Shown piece after piece: positions 1-5,420 of a DNA stretch of 5,420 nt. Made by a program: the position numbers and the translations under genes. Source of the stretch: CAWVWF01 sp963933885 (GTDB lineage Bacteria; Bacteroidota; Bacteroidia; Flavobacteriales_C; GCA-002722245). The stretch is from the NCBI GenBank assembly GCA_963933885.1, contig CAWVWF010000211.1, positions 1-5,420 on the forward strand, read 5' to 3'. The first letter of the stretch is position 1; every line of letters starts with the position of its first letter. The notes below the pieces were generated by a model. The model was not told the DNA's origin. It saw only the letters and a program-made list of their open reading frames with translations, and ran no database searches.

Positions 1-985
1 CACTAATTTATATGGGTGCATAACATAATTCCTAATTTGTGAACCCCATTCAATATTCATCTTGCTTCCTTCGATTTGAGCTCTAGATGCTAATCTTGCA
101 CGCATTTCTAGTTCGTACAATTGAGATTTAAGCATTTTCATAGCACTCTCCTTATTCGCCAATTGAGAACGAGATTCAGTGTTTCGAATAGTTATTCCAG
201 TAGGTTTATGAGTTAATCTAACTCCAGTTTCAACCTTATTTACATTCTGTCCACCTGCTCCACCTGATCTGAAAGTATCCCAAGTAATATCAGCCGGCGT
301 GATGTTTATATTAATAGAGTCATCAATAACTGGGTATACATATACACTTGCAAAAGATGTATGTCTTTTATTAGCAGAATCAAAAGGAGATAGTCTCACC
401 AATCTGTGAACTCCATTTTCACCTTTTAAATATCCATATGCGAAATCACCTGAAAATTCAAGTGTACAAGATTTTATTCCAGCAGTCTCACCATCTGTAA
501 GCTCTACTTCTTTTACCTTATATCCGTGCTTTTCACCCCACATGATATACATTCTCATCATCATCTCAGCCCAATCTTGAGATTCTGTTCCACCTGCACC
601 TGAGTTTATTTCAAGAATACAATCTAAAACATCTTCTTTTTCACCGAGCATATTTTTAAGCTCGAGCGTTTCTAAAAGATCAGCTGCTTTATCGTAAGAT
701 TCAATAACCTCTTCTTCAGTTACTTCATCTTCTGCGAAAAATTCGAGAAGAACGGCAACGTCTTCAACAGCTGTCTCAATAGTGTTGTAGGCATCAATCC
801 AAGTTTTCTTTTGTTTGATTAATTTAAGGATTTTTTCCGCTTTTTTGGGGTCGTTCCAAAATTCCGGCGCTTGTGTTTTCTCCTCTTCGTTTTGTATTTC
901 AACTACCTTCCGGTCTAAGTCAAAGATAGCCCCTAAGGGCAATTTGGCGAGTTACTAACGCTTTGTGTTGTTCAGCTGTAATCAT
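1..985 (-). CDS. prfB: Peptide chain release factor 2 (RF2), programmed +1 frameshift, C-terminus cut by the window edge
   Basis: RF2 recognises UGA and UAA in the ribosomal A site and triggers release of the finished protein. Translation starts at ATG 985-983 (MITAEQHKALV), reads 21 codons and meets an in-frame TGA at 922-920; skipping one T after CTT continues the protein as LDLDRKVVEIQNEEE, open to the left edge. About 328 residues are visible, against about 365 in E. coli RF2, so roughly 40 C-terminal residues are missing. The stop-codon recognition motif SPF (residues ~199-201, bases 390-382) marks this as RF2 rather than RF1. The catalytic GGQ (residues ~244-246, bases 255-247) sits in FRSGGAGGQNVN, and its Gln is normally methylated by PrmC. 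The visible end, NYVMHPYKLV, is also typical of RF2. The gene diverges from the ksgA operon. The frameshift makes its expression self-limiting, because abundant RF2 terminates at codon 22. Confidence 0.97.
919..934 (-). promoter_or_regulatory. prfB programmed +1 ribosomal frameshift site
   Basis: On the minus strand the site reads AGGGGC-TAT-CTT-TGA-C. A purine-rich Shine-Dalgarno-like element (934-929) lies three bases before the slippery CTT codon (925-923), which is followed by the in-frame TGA (922-920) with C next, the weak-termination context. Slippage from CTT to TTT yields the full-length factor; termination gives a 21-residue peptide. The E. coli site has AGGGGG, so only the sixth base of the element differs. 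The change of frame exactly here, with clean RF2 homology on both sides, rules out a sequencing error or pseudogene. Confidence 0.95.
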
Positions 986-998
986 TAGTGTAATTTTG
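968..998 (+). promoter_or_regulatory. Likely Bacteroidota-type promoter for the 1030-3063 operon
   Basis: TTG (968-970), a 20-base spacer and TAATTTTG (991-998), a full match to the Bacteroidota -7 consensus TAnnTTTG, stand just upstream of the first operon gene. Transcription would start near 1002, giving a leader of about 28 bases. The -33 part lies inside the first codons of prfB on the other strand. The consensus is established for Bacteroides and Flavobacterium; its use here is inferred. Confidence 0.5.
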
Positions 999-1000
999 TG

Positions 1001-1030
1001 TAAAATTAAATTAAAGCGTTCAACTTACAA
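1001..1030 (-). promoter_or_regulatory. Possible Bacteroidota-type promoter for prfB
   Basis: Read on the minus strand, TTG (1030-1028), a 19-base spacer and TAATTTTA (1008-1001) resemble the Bacteroidota -33 TTG / -7 TAnnTTTG pattern, with only the last base of the -7 box differing. Transcription would begin around 995, leaving a very short leader before the ATG at 985. The region is AT-rich, so chance matches are likely; this is an inference. Confidence 0.35.
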
Positions 1031-1995
1031 TGGCAAAACTTATAAAAACGCATCCAAAGGATTTATTGAACTTACAAAACGGGTATTATGCCCATTTTGT
1101 TGAGGATGGTATTGCTATTAATGATGTGAAAACATACGAGCCAAGACATAGGATTTCAAGAATTAATGATTCTTCTGATGTAAAAACATTTCGAATTGCT
1201 TTAAACATTGTTCTTACCATTGCGATTTTCACAGCAATTTACATTACTGATTTTGTGCCTTTAGCATTATTAATGTTTGCAGTTTTGTATGATTTACGAA
1301 CTGTGAAAAGAATTAACCTTCCAGTTAATAAGTCTAATTTTATTCCTTTTGTGAATATTGTGGATGTTGAAATGATTGCTGGGAAATTAGGATTTAACTC
1401 CGCTCAAATAAATATTAAGGATGATAATGGCAAATTGTCTGTGAAAACGTTGAAGCTTTACGATAGTGATTCTACGTGGGAAAGATCAAAAGATATATTT
1501 ACTCATTTAAAATACTTAAGACCTCTTAAAAAGAAAAGTAAAGATGTTTCAGGCTTGAAGCAGATTAAGATTAATGAAGGGATTTCTTATGCTGTTGAGG
1601 CTGATAAATTACTTTATTTGGAAAATGGAAAGTTTGATTTAGAAAGAGAAGATCCATATAAGTACTTTCGATTCTTAACTTCATTAGGATTGTTTGTCTT
1701 AGTAGTTACCATAGGTAAGAAAGTGGTTGATATGATCAACTTGCATCAGTTTACCGTGATTGACTTTGTTGTACTAGCATTCTTTATTTGGTTAGCAAGT
1801 GTCCCTTTTAGATTGGGTAAAAGATCTAATCCAAACATAGTTGATAGAGCTGATATCAAATCGATCGAAGTGAAGAAAAAAGATGTTTTAATTAAAATAA
1901 AAGGGTGGGGTAGTATGTCTTTTATTATTAAATTAAACAAGAGGTATATTGCAGAAGAAACTATTGATCAATTAAATACATTTTATAAAGGATGA
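1030..1995 (+). CDS. Membrane protein of unknown function with two similar halves (321 aa)
   Basis: I do not recognise a named family. The protein has two hydrophobic hairpins, residues ~55-88 and ~213-260, each preceded by a short polar, probably beta-rich stretch (starting NGYYAHFVEDG and NEGISYAVEAD). Each hairpin is followed by a soluble segment of alternating hydrophobic residues ending in a helix. The soluble segments share FVNIVDVEMI / NPNIVDRADI (residues ~107-116 and ~267-276), which suggests an internal duplication of one hairpin-plus-beta-domain unit of about 155 residues. The layout recalls bacterial PH-like membrane proteins (inference only). No signal peptide or catalytic motif is apparent; an inner-membrane location with cytoplasmic soluble parts is likely, given the basic residues flanking the hairpins. 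The stop overlaps the next start (ATGA, 1992-1995), so it is probably cotranscribed with the DUF4286 gene and ksgA. Confidence 0.85.
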   Translation: MAKLIKTHPKDLLNLQNGYYAHFVEDGIAINDVKTYEPRHRISRINDSSDVKTFRIALNIVLTIAIFTAIYITDFVPLALLMFAVLYDLRTVKRINLPVNKSNFIPFVNIVDVEMIAGKLGFNSAQINIKDDNGKLSVKTLKLYDSDSTWERSKDIFTHLKYLRPLKKKSKDVSGLKQIKINEGISYAVEADKLLYLENGKFDLEREDPYKYFRFLTSLGLFVLVVTIGKKVVDMINLHQFTVIDFVVLAFFIWLASVPFRLGKRSNPNIVDRADIKSIEVKKKDVLIKIKGWGSMSFIIKLNKRYIAEETIDQLNTFYKG

Positions 1996-2303
1996 TTATT
2001 ATATACAGCGAAACAACAGCAGTAGCGGAATCAGTGGAGCAAAATTATTTAGAATTCATTAAGAAAGTTCAGATTCCAGCTTTAATGGAAACTGGATTGT
2101 TTCTAGATTTTAGATTTGTAAGAATTCCAGAAAGTGAAGGTGTTGATAGATCATATAATCTTCAATTGCGTTGCGAAAACGCAGAGAAGTTTAACGAGTT
2201 TAAAGCTTTCCATGAGAATAAATTTAAGCAAGAAGTTGCTAAGAAATTCCAAGGAAATTACGGGTCATTTCACAGCATGTTAGAACAATTGATTGATGGA
2301 TAA
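1992..2303 (+). CDS. DUF4286 family protein (103 aa)
   Basis: This is a small soluble protein whose length and pattern match DUF4286, a Bacteroidota family of about 100 residues with no established function. Family-like features are the N-terminal strand MIIIYSETTAV, the helix followed by IPALMETGLFLDFRFVRI (residues ~28-45), the strand SYNLQLRC, and the closing helix with HENKF and FGSFHSML-like residues (KFQGNYGSFHSMLEQL). The order beta-alpha-beta-beta-alpha suggests a ferredoxin-like, probably dimeric fold (inference). There is no signal peptide or membrane segment. The start overlaps the upstream stop by 4 bases, and the end overlaps ksgA by 8 bases, so translational coupling with ksgA is likely. 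The bases AAAGG touch the ATG directly, too close for a normal Shine-Dalgarno sequence. Confidence 0.85.
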   Translation: MIIIYSETTAVAESVEQNYLEFIKKVQIPALMETGLFLDFRFVRIPESEGVDRSYNLQLRCENAEKFNEFKAFHENKFKQEVAKKFQGNYGSFHSMLEQLIDG

Positions 2304-3063
2304 GGTTAGAGCGAAAAAGTTTCTTGGTCAGCATTTTCTTACAGATGAGAGTATTGCACAGAGAATAGGGGAGACTCTAGTTCATCAAGATAAATATGAA
2401 GGTATTATTGAAGTTGGTCCTGGTATGGGAATGATGACGAAATATGTTCAAGAGAAATACCCAGATCATACTTTTAAATTGGTAGAACTGGATAGAGATA
2501 GTGTTGCGTACTTAGGTAGACACTTTTCTGAACTGGAAGTATTAAGTGAAGATTTTTTGAAGTTGGATATAACTAATATCTTTAAAGATCAGTTTGCTGT
2601 AATTGGGAATTACCCATATAATATTTCTTCCCAAATCGTATTTAAAGTAATTGATAATAGATTACATATTCCGGAAATGACGGGTATGTTTCAAAAAGAA
2701 GTAGCTGAACGTATTTGTGAAGGTCCTGGAACTAAAAAGTACGGGATTATTAGTGTCCTAGTTCAAGCTTTCTATAAAGCAGAATATCTTTTTACAGTTG
2801 ATGAGCATGTATTCGATCCGCCGCCAAAAGTAAAGAGTGGAGTGTTGAGATTAACTAGACTAGATACTGAGCCAGATTGTGATATGGTAATCTTTAAACG
2901 TCTCGTGAAAATGTCGTTTAACTTACGAAGAAAAATGCTTAGAAAATCATTGAAAAGCGAATTTACTACGGAGCAATTAACGGCTGAGATTTTCACGAAA
3001 CGTCCAGAACAATTATCTGTACAAGATTTTGCTGACATGACTAATTTGAAGAAAGAGCAGTAA
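2296..3063 (+). CDS. rsmA (ksgA): 16S rRNA (adenine(1518)-N6/adenine(1519)-N6)-dimethyltransferase
   Basis: RsmA/KsgA uses S-adenosylmethionine to dimethylate two adjacent adenines in the 3'-terminal hairpin of 16S rRNA (A1518 and A1519 in E. coli), a late checkpoint in 30S assembly; loss gives kasugamycin resistance. The 255-residue chain has the family motifs in order: KKFLGQHFL (8-15), SAM-binding motif I EVGPGMGMMT (39-48), acidic ELD ending motif II (64-66), catalytic NYPYNIS (105-111, with Tyr where E. coli has Leu), MFQKEVAERI (131-140), FDPPPKVKSGV (173-183) and the C-terminal rRNA-binding FNLRRKMLRKSL (208-219). I chose ATG 2296 over the TTG at 2293 because ATG is the stronger start and the family N-terminus is fully present. 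It overlaps the DUF4286 gene by 8 bases and is last in its operon, before a hairpin terminator. Confidence 0.97.
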   Translation: MDKVRAKKFLGQHFLTDESIAQRIGETLVHQDKYEGIIEVGPGMGMMTKYVQEKYPDHTFKLVELDRDSVAYLGRHFSELEVLSEDFLKLDITNIFKDQFAVIGNYPYNISSQIVFKVIDNRLHIPEMTGMFQKEVAERICEGPGTKKYGIISVLVQAFYKAEYLFTVDEHVFDPPPKVKSGVLRLTRLDTEPDCDMVIFKRLVKMSFNLRRKMLRKSLKSEFTTEQLTAEIFTKRPEQLSVQDFADMTNLKKEQ

Positions 3064-3102
3064 GAATTTTTATTTTAGAGATTACATAGATTTGATGAAA
3101 AT

Positions 3103-3127
3103 AGGCTCTTCAGAAAGAAGCCTTTTT
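3103..3127 (+). terminator. Rho-independent terminator after ksgA, probably bidirectional
   Basis: AGGCTCTT pairs with AAG-A-AGCCT, giving an 8-bp stem with one bulged A and a CAGA loop (3103-3123), followed by TTTT and then C. On the other strand the same stem is preceded by an A-run and followed by TATTTTC, so it may also stop transcripts from the convergent gene. The hairpin covers that gene's last codons and stop (3112-3110). Stability was judged by eye. Confidence 0.65.
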
Positions 3128-4072
3128 CAATCTTCCATTTTTATCTAAAATGTAAATATCTTTTTTTCTTTTTTCTAACAGTTCTCTTTCTTCTTTAACT
3201 CTAGCTTCTTCATCGCGATCTCTTTTAAGAAATCCGTAATTGATTTCGTATACAAATTGGATAACTGGTTTTACTTCATTTGCGTTGAAAACGAAATCAG
3301 CATCTCTTAAATCCAGATTGTAATAACTGTCTACATCCACTTTCCTGTTATAAGTAGTAGAAGAATTCTGGGAAATATGATGCTTATATATACTTGAGTT
3401 TTTGATGTAAGATTTTAAATAGCGTTCACTAGGGTAAAGTGTATTCCTTTTCTTTTGAAAGCTTGGTTTACCATCTTCAATAATATATCCGATTTCTCTA
3501 GCTAGTCTTTTTTTATCGTTCAAGATTTTAACAGATTTTTCAGACAATGAATCATTAATATGAGTTACATTGTTGATATAAGGGGTGATATCAATTATAT
3601 CGTAAATATTGAGGTTAAAACAAATCCTTGAAAGATTATCTACCATCCCAATATCTCTAATATTAAAAGTGACATTGTGAGTTGATTTATAACCGCTTGG
3701 TTTCGGGATGTTTGAAGTGTCGTGCTTGAAACTGAAAATGGGATCTAACGAAATTACGTCAATCATCATATCCTCTCTTTTTAATTTCAGCTTTTTAATA
3801 TCCTTACCGAGTTGATCGATTTTTTGATGTGTTAATTCTTCCAAAGCATCTACTGATTCACTTATAGAAGTGTAAGTGTATGTGATATGGTATCCGTCTG
3901 GAGTAGCATTAAAGATCACCTTAGTTTTTATGCTTAAATGATTTCCTACAACCTCTATAGAACCTTTCTTATTGGATCCATATTCGGTGTTCTTATTGAA
4001 AGTAGAGTTGAGTTCTTGAGCATTGTTATTATAGAATGACAATACTAAAAGTGAGAAAATTAATTTTTTCAT
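3110..4072 (-). CDS. Exported protein, divergent SIMPL (DUF541)-like domain with charged C-terminal tail
   Basis: Residues 1-18 form a signal peptide (MKK, then LIFSLLVLSF, cleavage probably after NNNA), so the product is likely periplasmic or envelope-associated. The rest follows the SIMPL/DUF541 plan: a strand with ATPDGYHITYTYTS (56-69), a long helix ending in KLKLKREDM (94-102), VISLDPIFSF (106-115), GYKSTHNVTFNIRDIGMVDNL (127-147, the best match to the family's GYRA..VTV.VRD..kvg.l), the helix SEKSVKILNDKKRLAREIG (177-195), and a final strand EVKPVIQFVYEINY (266-279). No catalytic residue is known for this family; members are often linked to stress or outer-membrane processes. Residues 283-320 are highly charged (RDRDEEARVKEERELLEKRKK) and may form a short coiled coil not usual for SIMPL. 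The usual GisF-type segment is degenerate. The gene lies downstream of the Lrp-type gene on the same strand, 80 bases away. The domain call is by eye. Confidence 0.6.
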   Translation of the reverse strand: MKKLIFSLLVLSFYNNNAQELNSTFNKNTEYGSNKKGSIEVVGNHLSIKTKVIFNATPDGYHITYTYTSISESVDALEELTHQKIDQLGKDIKKLKLKREDMMIDVISLDPIFSFKHDTSNIPKPSGYKSTHNVTFNIRDIGMVDNLSRICFNLNIYDIIDITPYINNVTHINDSLSEKSVKILNDKKRLAREIGYIIEDGKPSFQKKRNTLYPSERYLKSYIKNSSIYKHHISQNSSTTYNRKVDVDSYYNLDLRDADFVFNANEVKPVIQFVYEINYGFLKRDRDEEARVKEERELLEKRKKDIYILDKNGRLKKASF

Positions 4073-4084
4073 AGCTGTTTATAT

Positions 4085-4114
4085 TTGTAATGCATCTCAG
4101 ATGCATCGTTACAA
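4085..4114. repeat. Imperfect palindrome upstream of the SIMPL-like gene (possible operator or leader hairpin)
   Basis: TGCATCT-C-AGATGCA (4091-4105) is a perfect 7-1-7 inverted repeat. It is flanked by TTGTAA (4085-4090) and TTACAA (4109-4114), also mutually complementary, with three unpaired bases (TCG) on one side. It ends 12 bases before the start codon at 4072. No T-run follows on either strand, so a terminator is unlikely. It could be a protein-binding site or a hairpin masking the start of translation; the binding factor is unknown. Confidence 0.5.
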
Positions 4115-4144
4115 CTATATGTCGAAAATAAGAAAAGGTCACCG

Positions 4145-4159
4145 TTATTAAATTAATAA
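4145..4159. repeat. AT-only 7-1-7 inverted repeat over the lrp-type stop codon
   Basis: TTATTAA-A-TTAATAA is a perfect inverted repeat that includes the TAA stop of the Lrp-family gene (4155-4153). Because it contains only A and T in an AT-rich region, it may be chance. It lacks the GC-rich stem of a terminator. Confidence 0.25.
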
Positions 4160-4629
4160 TCTAACGGAATTACTTTAGAGTCTTTAACCTTCGATAAAAT
4201 AACCATTGTTTGCATCTGTCCAATTTCTTCAATTGTACTTAGCTTATTCGCAATTAAAGATTCAAATGCAGGAATGTCCTTTACCATTATTTTTAAAAAA
4301 TAATCAGCGTTTCCAGTCACTTGATAACATTCCGTTATTTCAGAAATAGCTTGAACTTTCTCTTTGAAGGTAACAATAGATCCTTCAATTTGACGAACCA
4401 ATGATATTGATATAAATGCCTGAATCCCTAGGCCAAGAAGTGCATCGTTAACATGACCATGGTAACTTTGGATTACTTTAGAATTTTCTAATTTTTTAAC
4501 TCGTTCTAAAGTAGGAGCGGGAGATAAACCGATTTCATTTGATAATTGCAGGTTGGTAATTCTACCACGTTCTTGAATTATTCTTAAGATTTTTAAATCT
4601 ATTGTGTCTAGTTTAATACCCAGTTCCAT
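4153..4629 (-). CDS. Lrp/AsnC-family transcriptional regulator (158 aa)
   Basis: This is a DNA-binding regulator of the feast/famine type, which assembles as dimers to octamers or hexadecamers and usually senses an amino acid. Residues 8-55 form the winged helix-turn-helix: LDTIDLKILRIIQE, then LQLSNEIGLSPAPTLERVKKLE, with the recognition helix about 36-48 and the family SPAPTLERVKKLE pattern. Residues ~66-150 form the RAM (ligand-binding) domain: FISISL, ITECYQVTGNADYFLKI (98-114, containing the G-x-x-D turn that lines the effector pocket) and SKVKDSKVIPL at the end. The length is normal. The specific ligand and targets cannot be read from sequence, so I give no symbol. It diverges from the PGI/PMI gene across 121 bases, where an Lrp-type protein commonly regulates itself and its neighbour, and it precedes the SIMPL-like gene on the same strand. 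Confidence 0.95.
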   Translation of the reverse strand: MELGIKLDTIDLKILRIIQERGRITNLQLSNEIGLSPAPTLERVKKLENSKVIQSYHGHVNDALLGLGIQAFISISLVRQIEGSIVTFKEKVQAISEITECYQVTGNADYFLKIMVKDIPAFESLIANKLSTIEEIGQMQTMVILSKVKDSKVIPLDY

Positions 4630-4750
4630 TTTTTAGCTTTTTGTAAAAGTAATAGAAAAATAATATTTCATATGACTAAGTCCATTTTTAACTGTATAAA
4701 ATCGGGATGATACCACTTAAATTTACTAAATTAGCGACTTATTTGTGTAT
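4630..4750. other. Divergent intergenic region between the Lrp-type gene and the isomerase gene
   Basis: This very AT-rich stretch must hold the promoters of both divergent genes. Boxes with seven of eight matches to TAnnTTTG occur (TACTTTTA at 4650-4643 on the minus strand; TAAATTTA at 4718-4725), but neither has a TTG at the expected distance, so I assign no promoter. No clear dyad operator, riboswitch or small gene was seen. Confidence 0.5.
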
Positions 4751-5420
4751 ATGAAAAGTCATTTAGAAGGATTTATTAAGCAGTTAGACGTAGCATTTGA
4801 AATTGGACAAAGTGCTAATTTTAATGTTAGTAATAAAAATATCACTTCTGTTTTAATATGTGGAATAGGTGGTTCTGGAATTGGAGGAACTATTACTTCC
4901 AAATCTATTGCTGATGTATGTATAGTTCCAGTAATTACTTGTAATGACTATCATATCCCTTCTTTTGTAAACGAATCTACATTAATTATTGCTTCTTCAT
5001 ATAGTGGGAACACAGAGGAAACAATTACAGCAGTTAAGGCTGCTATGAAAAAAGGAGCACAGCTTTGTGCAATTACATCAGGAGGTGAACTTAAAGAGAT
5101 CTGTGAGAAAACTGGATCAAACCATATTGTGATTCCTGGAGGAAATCCACCAAGAACATGTTTAGGTTATTCTTTAACTGAGCAAATTTTCGCTTTAAAT
5201 AAGTACGGTTTAATTCCAAATGAACTAATCGAAAATTTAAAATCTGCTTCTCAATTATTAAAATTAGAAGAGACAAATATTAAGGCTGAAGCAAAAGCAG
5301 TTTCAGAAGCATTAGTTGGTAAAATTCCAGTTTTGTATTCAACTGATAAGTTTGAGCCGATTGCTCTTCGTTTTCGTCAACAATTAAACGAGAATAGTAA
5401 AATGTTAGCTTGGCATAATA
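4751..5420 (+). CDS. Bifunctional phosphoglucose/phosphomannose isomerase, SIS domain, 3' end cut by the window edge
   Basis: The enzyme interconverts fructose 6-phosphate with glucose 6-phosphate or mannose 6-phosphate, linking glycolysis with mannose use and sugar-nucleotide supply; it is cytosolic. The start is ATG 4751 (MKSHLEGFIKQLD), and 223 residues are visible of roughly 320-350 in the family. The first SIS domain carries CGIGGSGIGG (37-46) and the sugar-phosphate-binding SSYSGNTEET (82-91). Arg135 in NPPRTCLGYS and the Glu of LNENSK (Glu214, matching the proposed catalytic base of the archaeal PGI/PMI) are present. The catalytic His, normally in a following LNHNE-like motif, would lie just past the edge. 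Ser/Thr positions 42, 83, 85 and 88 match the phosphate pocket. The gene diverges from the Lrp-type regulator. Confidence 0.93.
   Translation, partial: MKSHLEGFIKQLDVAFEIGQSANFNVSNKNITSVLICGIGGSGIGGTITSKSIADVCIVPVITCNDYHIPSFVNESTLIIASSYSGNTEETITAVKAAMKKGAQLCAITSGGELKEICEKTGSNHIVIPGGNPPRTCLGYSLTEQIFALNKYGLIPNELIENLKSASQLLKLEETNIKAEAKAVSEALVGKIPVLYSTDKFEPIALRFRQQLNENSKMLAWHN

Noticed and set aside
920..985. Separate 21-codon ORF, or prfB as a pseudogene with a nonsense mutation
   Set aside because: The TGA sits in the classic RF2 frameshift context and homology resumes cleanly in the +1 frame.
1746..1940. 64-codon minus-strand open frame
   Set aside because: It lies wholly inside the membrane protein gene on the other strand, and its hydrophobic make-up mirrors that gene's second hairpin and beta region. 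No start context or recognisable domain.
2293..2295. TTG as the ksgA start
   Set aside because: It is followed at once by ATG at 2296, a better start that loses only one residue; the family N-terminus is intact either way.
2608..2631. Tyr in place of Leu in the ksgA catalytic motif (NYPYNIS) as a sign of altered activity
   Set aside because: The key Asn, Pro, Tyr and Asn residues are all kept, and aromatic residues at this position are seen in Bacteroidota relatives, so it is probably lineage variation.
2772..3038. 88-codon minus-strand open frame
   Set aside because: It is antisense to the well-conserved C-terminal part of ksgA, rich in Ser/Cys/Asn as shadow frames are, with no domain.
4643..4650. 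TACTTTTA as the promoter -7 box of the Lrp-type gene
   Set aside because: One mismatch and no TTG at 17-23 bases upstream; in such AT-rich DNA it is not distinguishable from chance.
5091..5276. 61-codon minus-strand open frame
   Set aside because: It is antisense to the isomerase gene, whose frame is clearly the real one.
1..5420. Defence system, mobile element, CRISPR array or prophage genes
   Set aside because: All reading frames are accounted for by housekeeping, regulatory or envelope genes; no transposase, integrase, direct-repeat array or terminal repeats were seen.

Overview
The window is AT-rich bacterial chromosomal DNA that fits Bacteroidota, most likely the Flavobacteriia. Three things suggest this: a DUF4286 gene directly before ksgA, a promoter-like TTG-(20)-TAATTTTG element matching the Bacteroidota TTG/TAnnTTTG pattern, and a single-chain SIS-type phosphoglucose/phosphomannose isomerase. 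The species cannot be named from this sequence. No mobile element, CRISPR array, rRNA or tRNA was seen, and no gap between genes exceeds about 125 bases.

Left part (1-985, minus strand): prfB, peptide chain release factor 2, running off the left edge. It keeps the autoregulatory +1 programmed frameshift: codon 22 is an in-frame TGA within AGGGGC-TAT-CTT-TGA-C, and the remaining ~307 visible codons lie in the +1 frame.

Centre (1030-3063, plus strand): a tightly packed three-gene operon diverging from prfB. A membrane protein of unknown function, apparently built from two copies of one fold, overlaps a DUF4286 protein by 4 bases. That gene overlaps rsmA/ksgA (16S rRNA adenine dimethyltransferase) by 8 bases. 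Possible overlapping divergent promoters fill the 44-base gap between prfB and the operon. A hairpin plus T-run after ksgA probably ends transcription for both converging units.

Right part: two minus-strand genes follow. One is an exported protein that looks like a divergent SIMPL (DUF541) domain with a charged C-terminal tail. Upstream of it lies an Lrp/AsnC-family regulator. The 80-base gap between them holds a striking imperfect palindrome just before the SIMPL-like start codon. Diverging from the regulator is the 5' part of the PGI/PMI isomerase gene, cut by the right edge.

The left and centre are translation-related (stop-codon release, ribosome maturation); the right is a regulator beside sugar-phosphate metabolism and an envelope protein. 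The window is mostly housekeeping. The best leads are the prfB frameshift in a lineage that makes little use of Shine-Dalgarno pairing, the duplicated membrane protein linked to ksgA, the SIMPL-like exported protein and the palindrome upstream of it.
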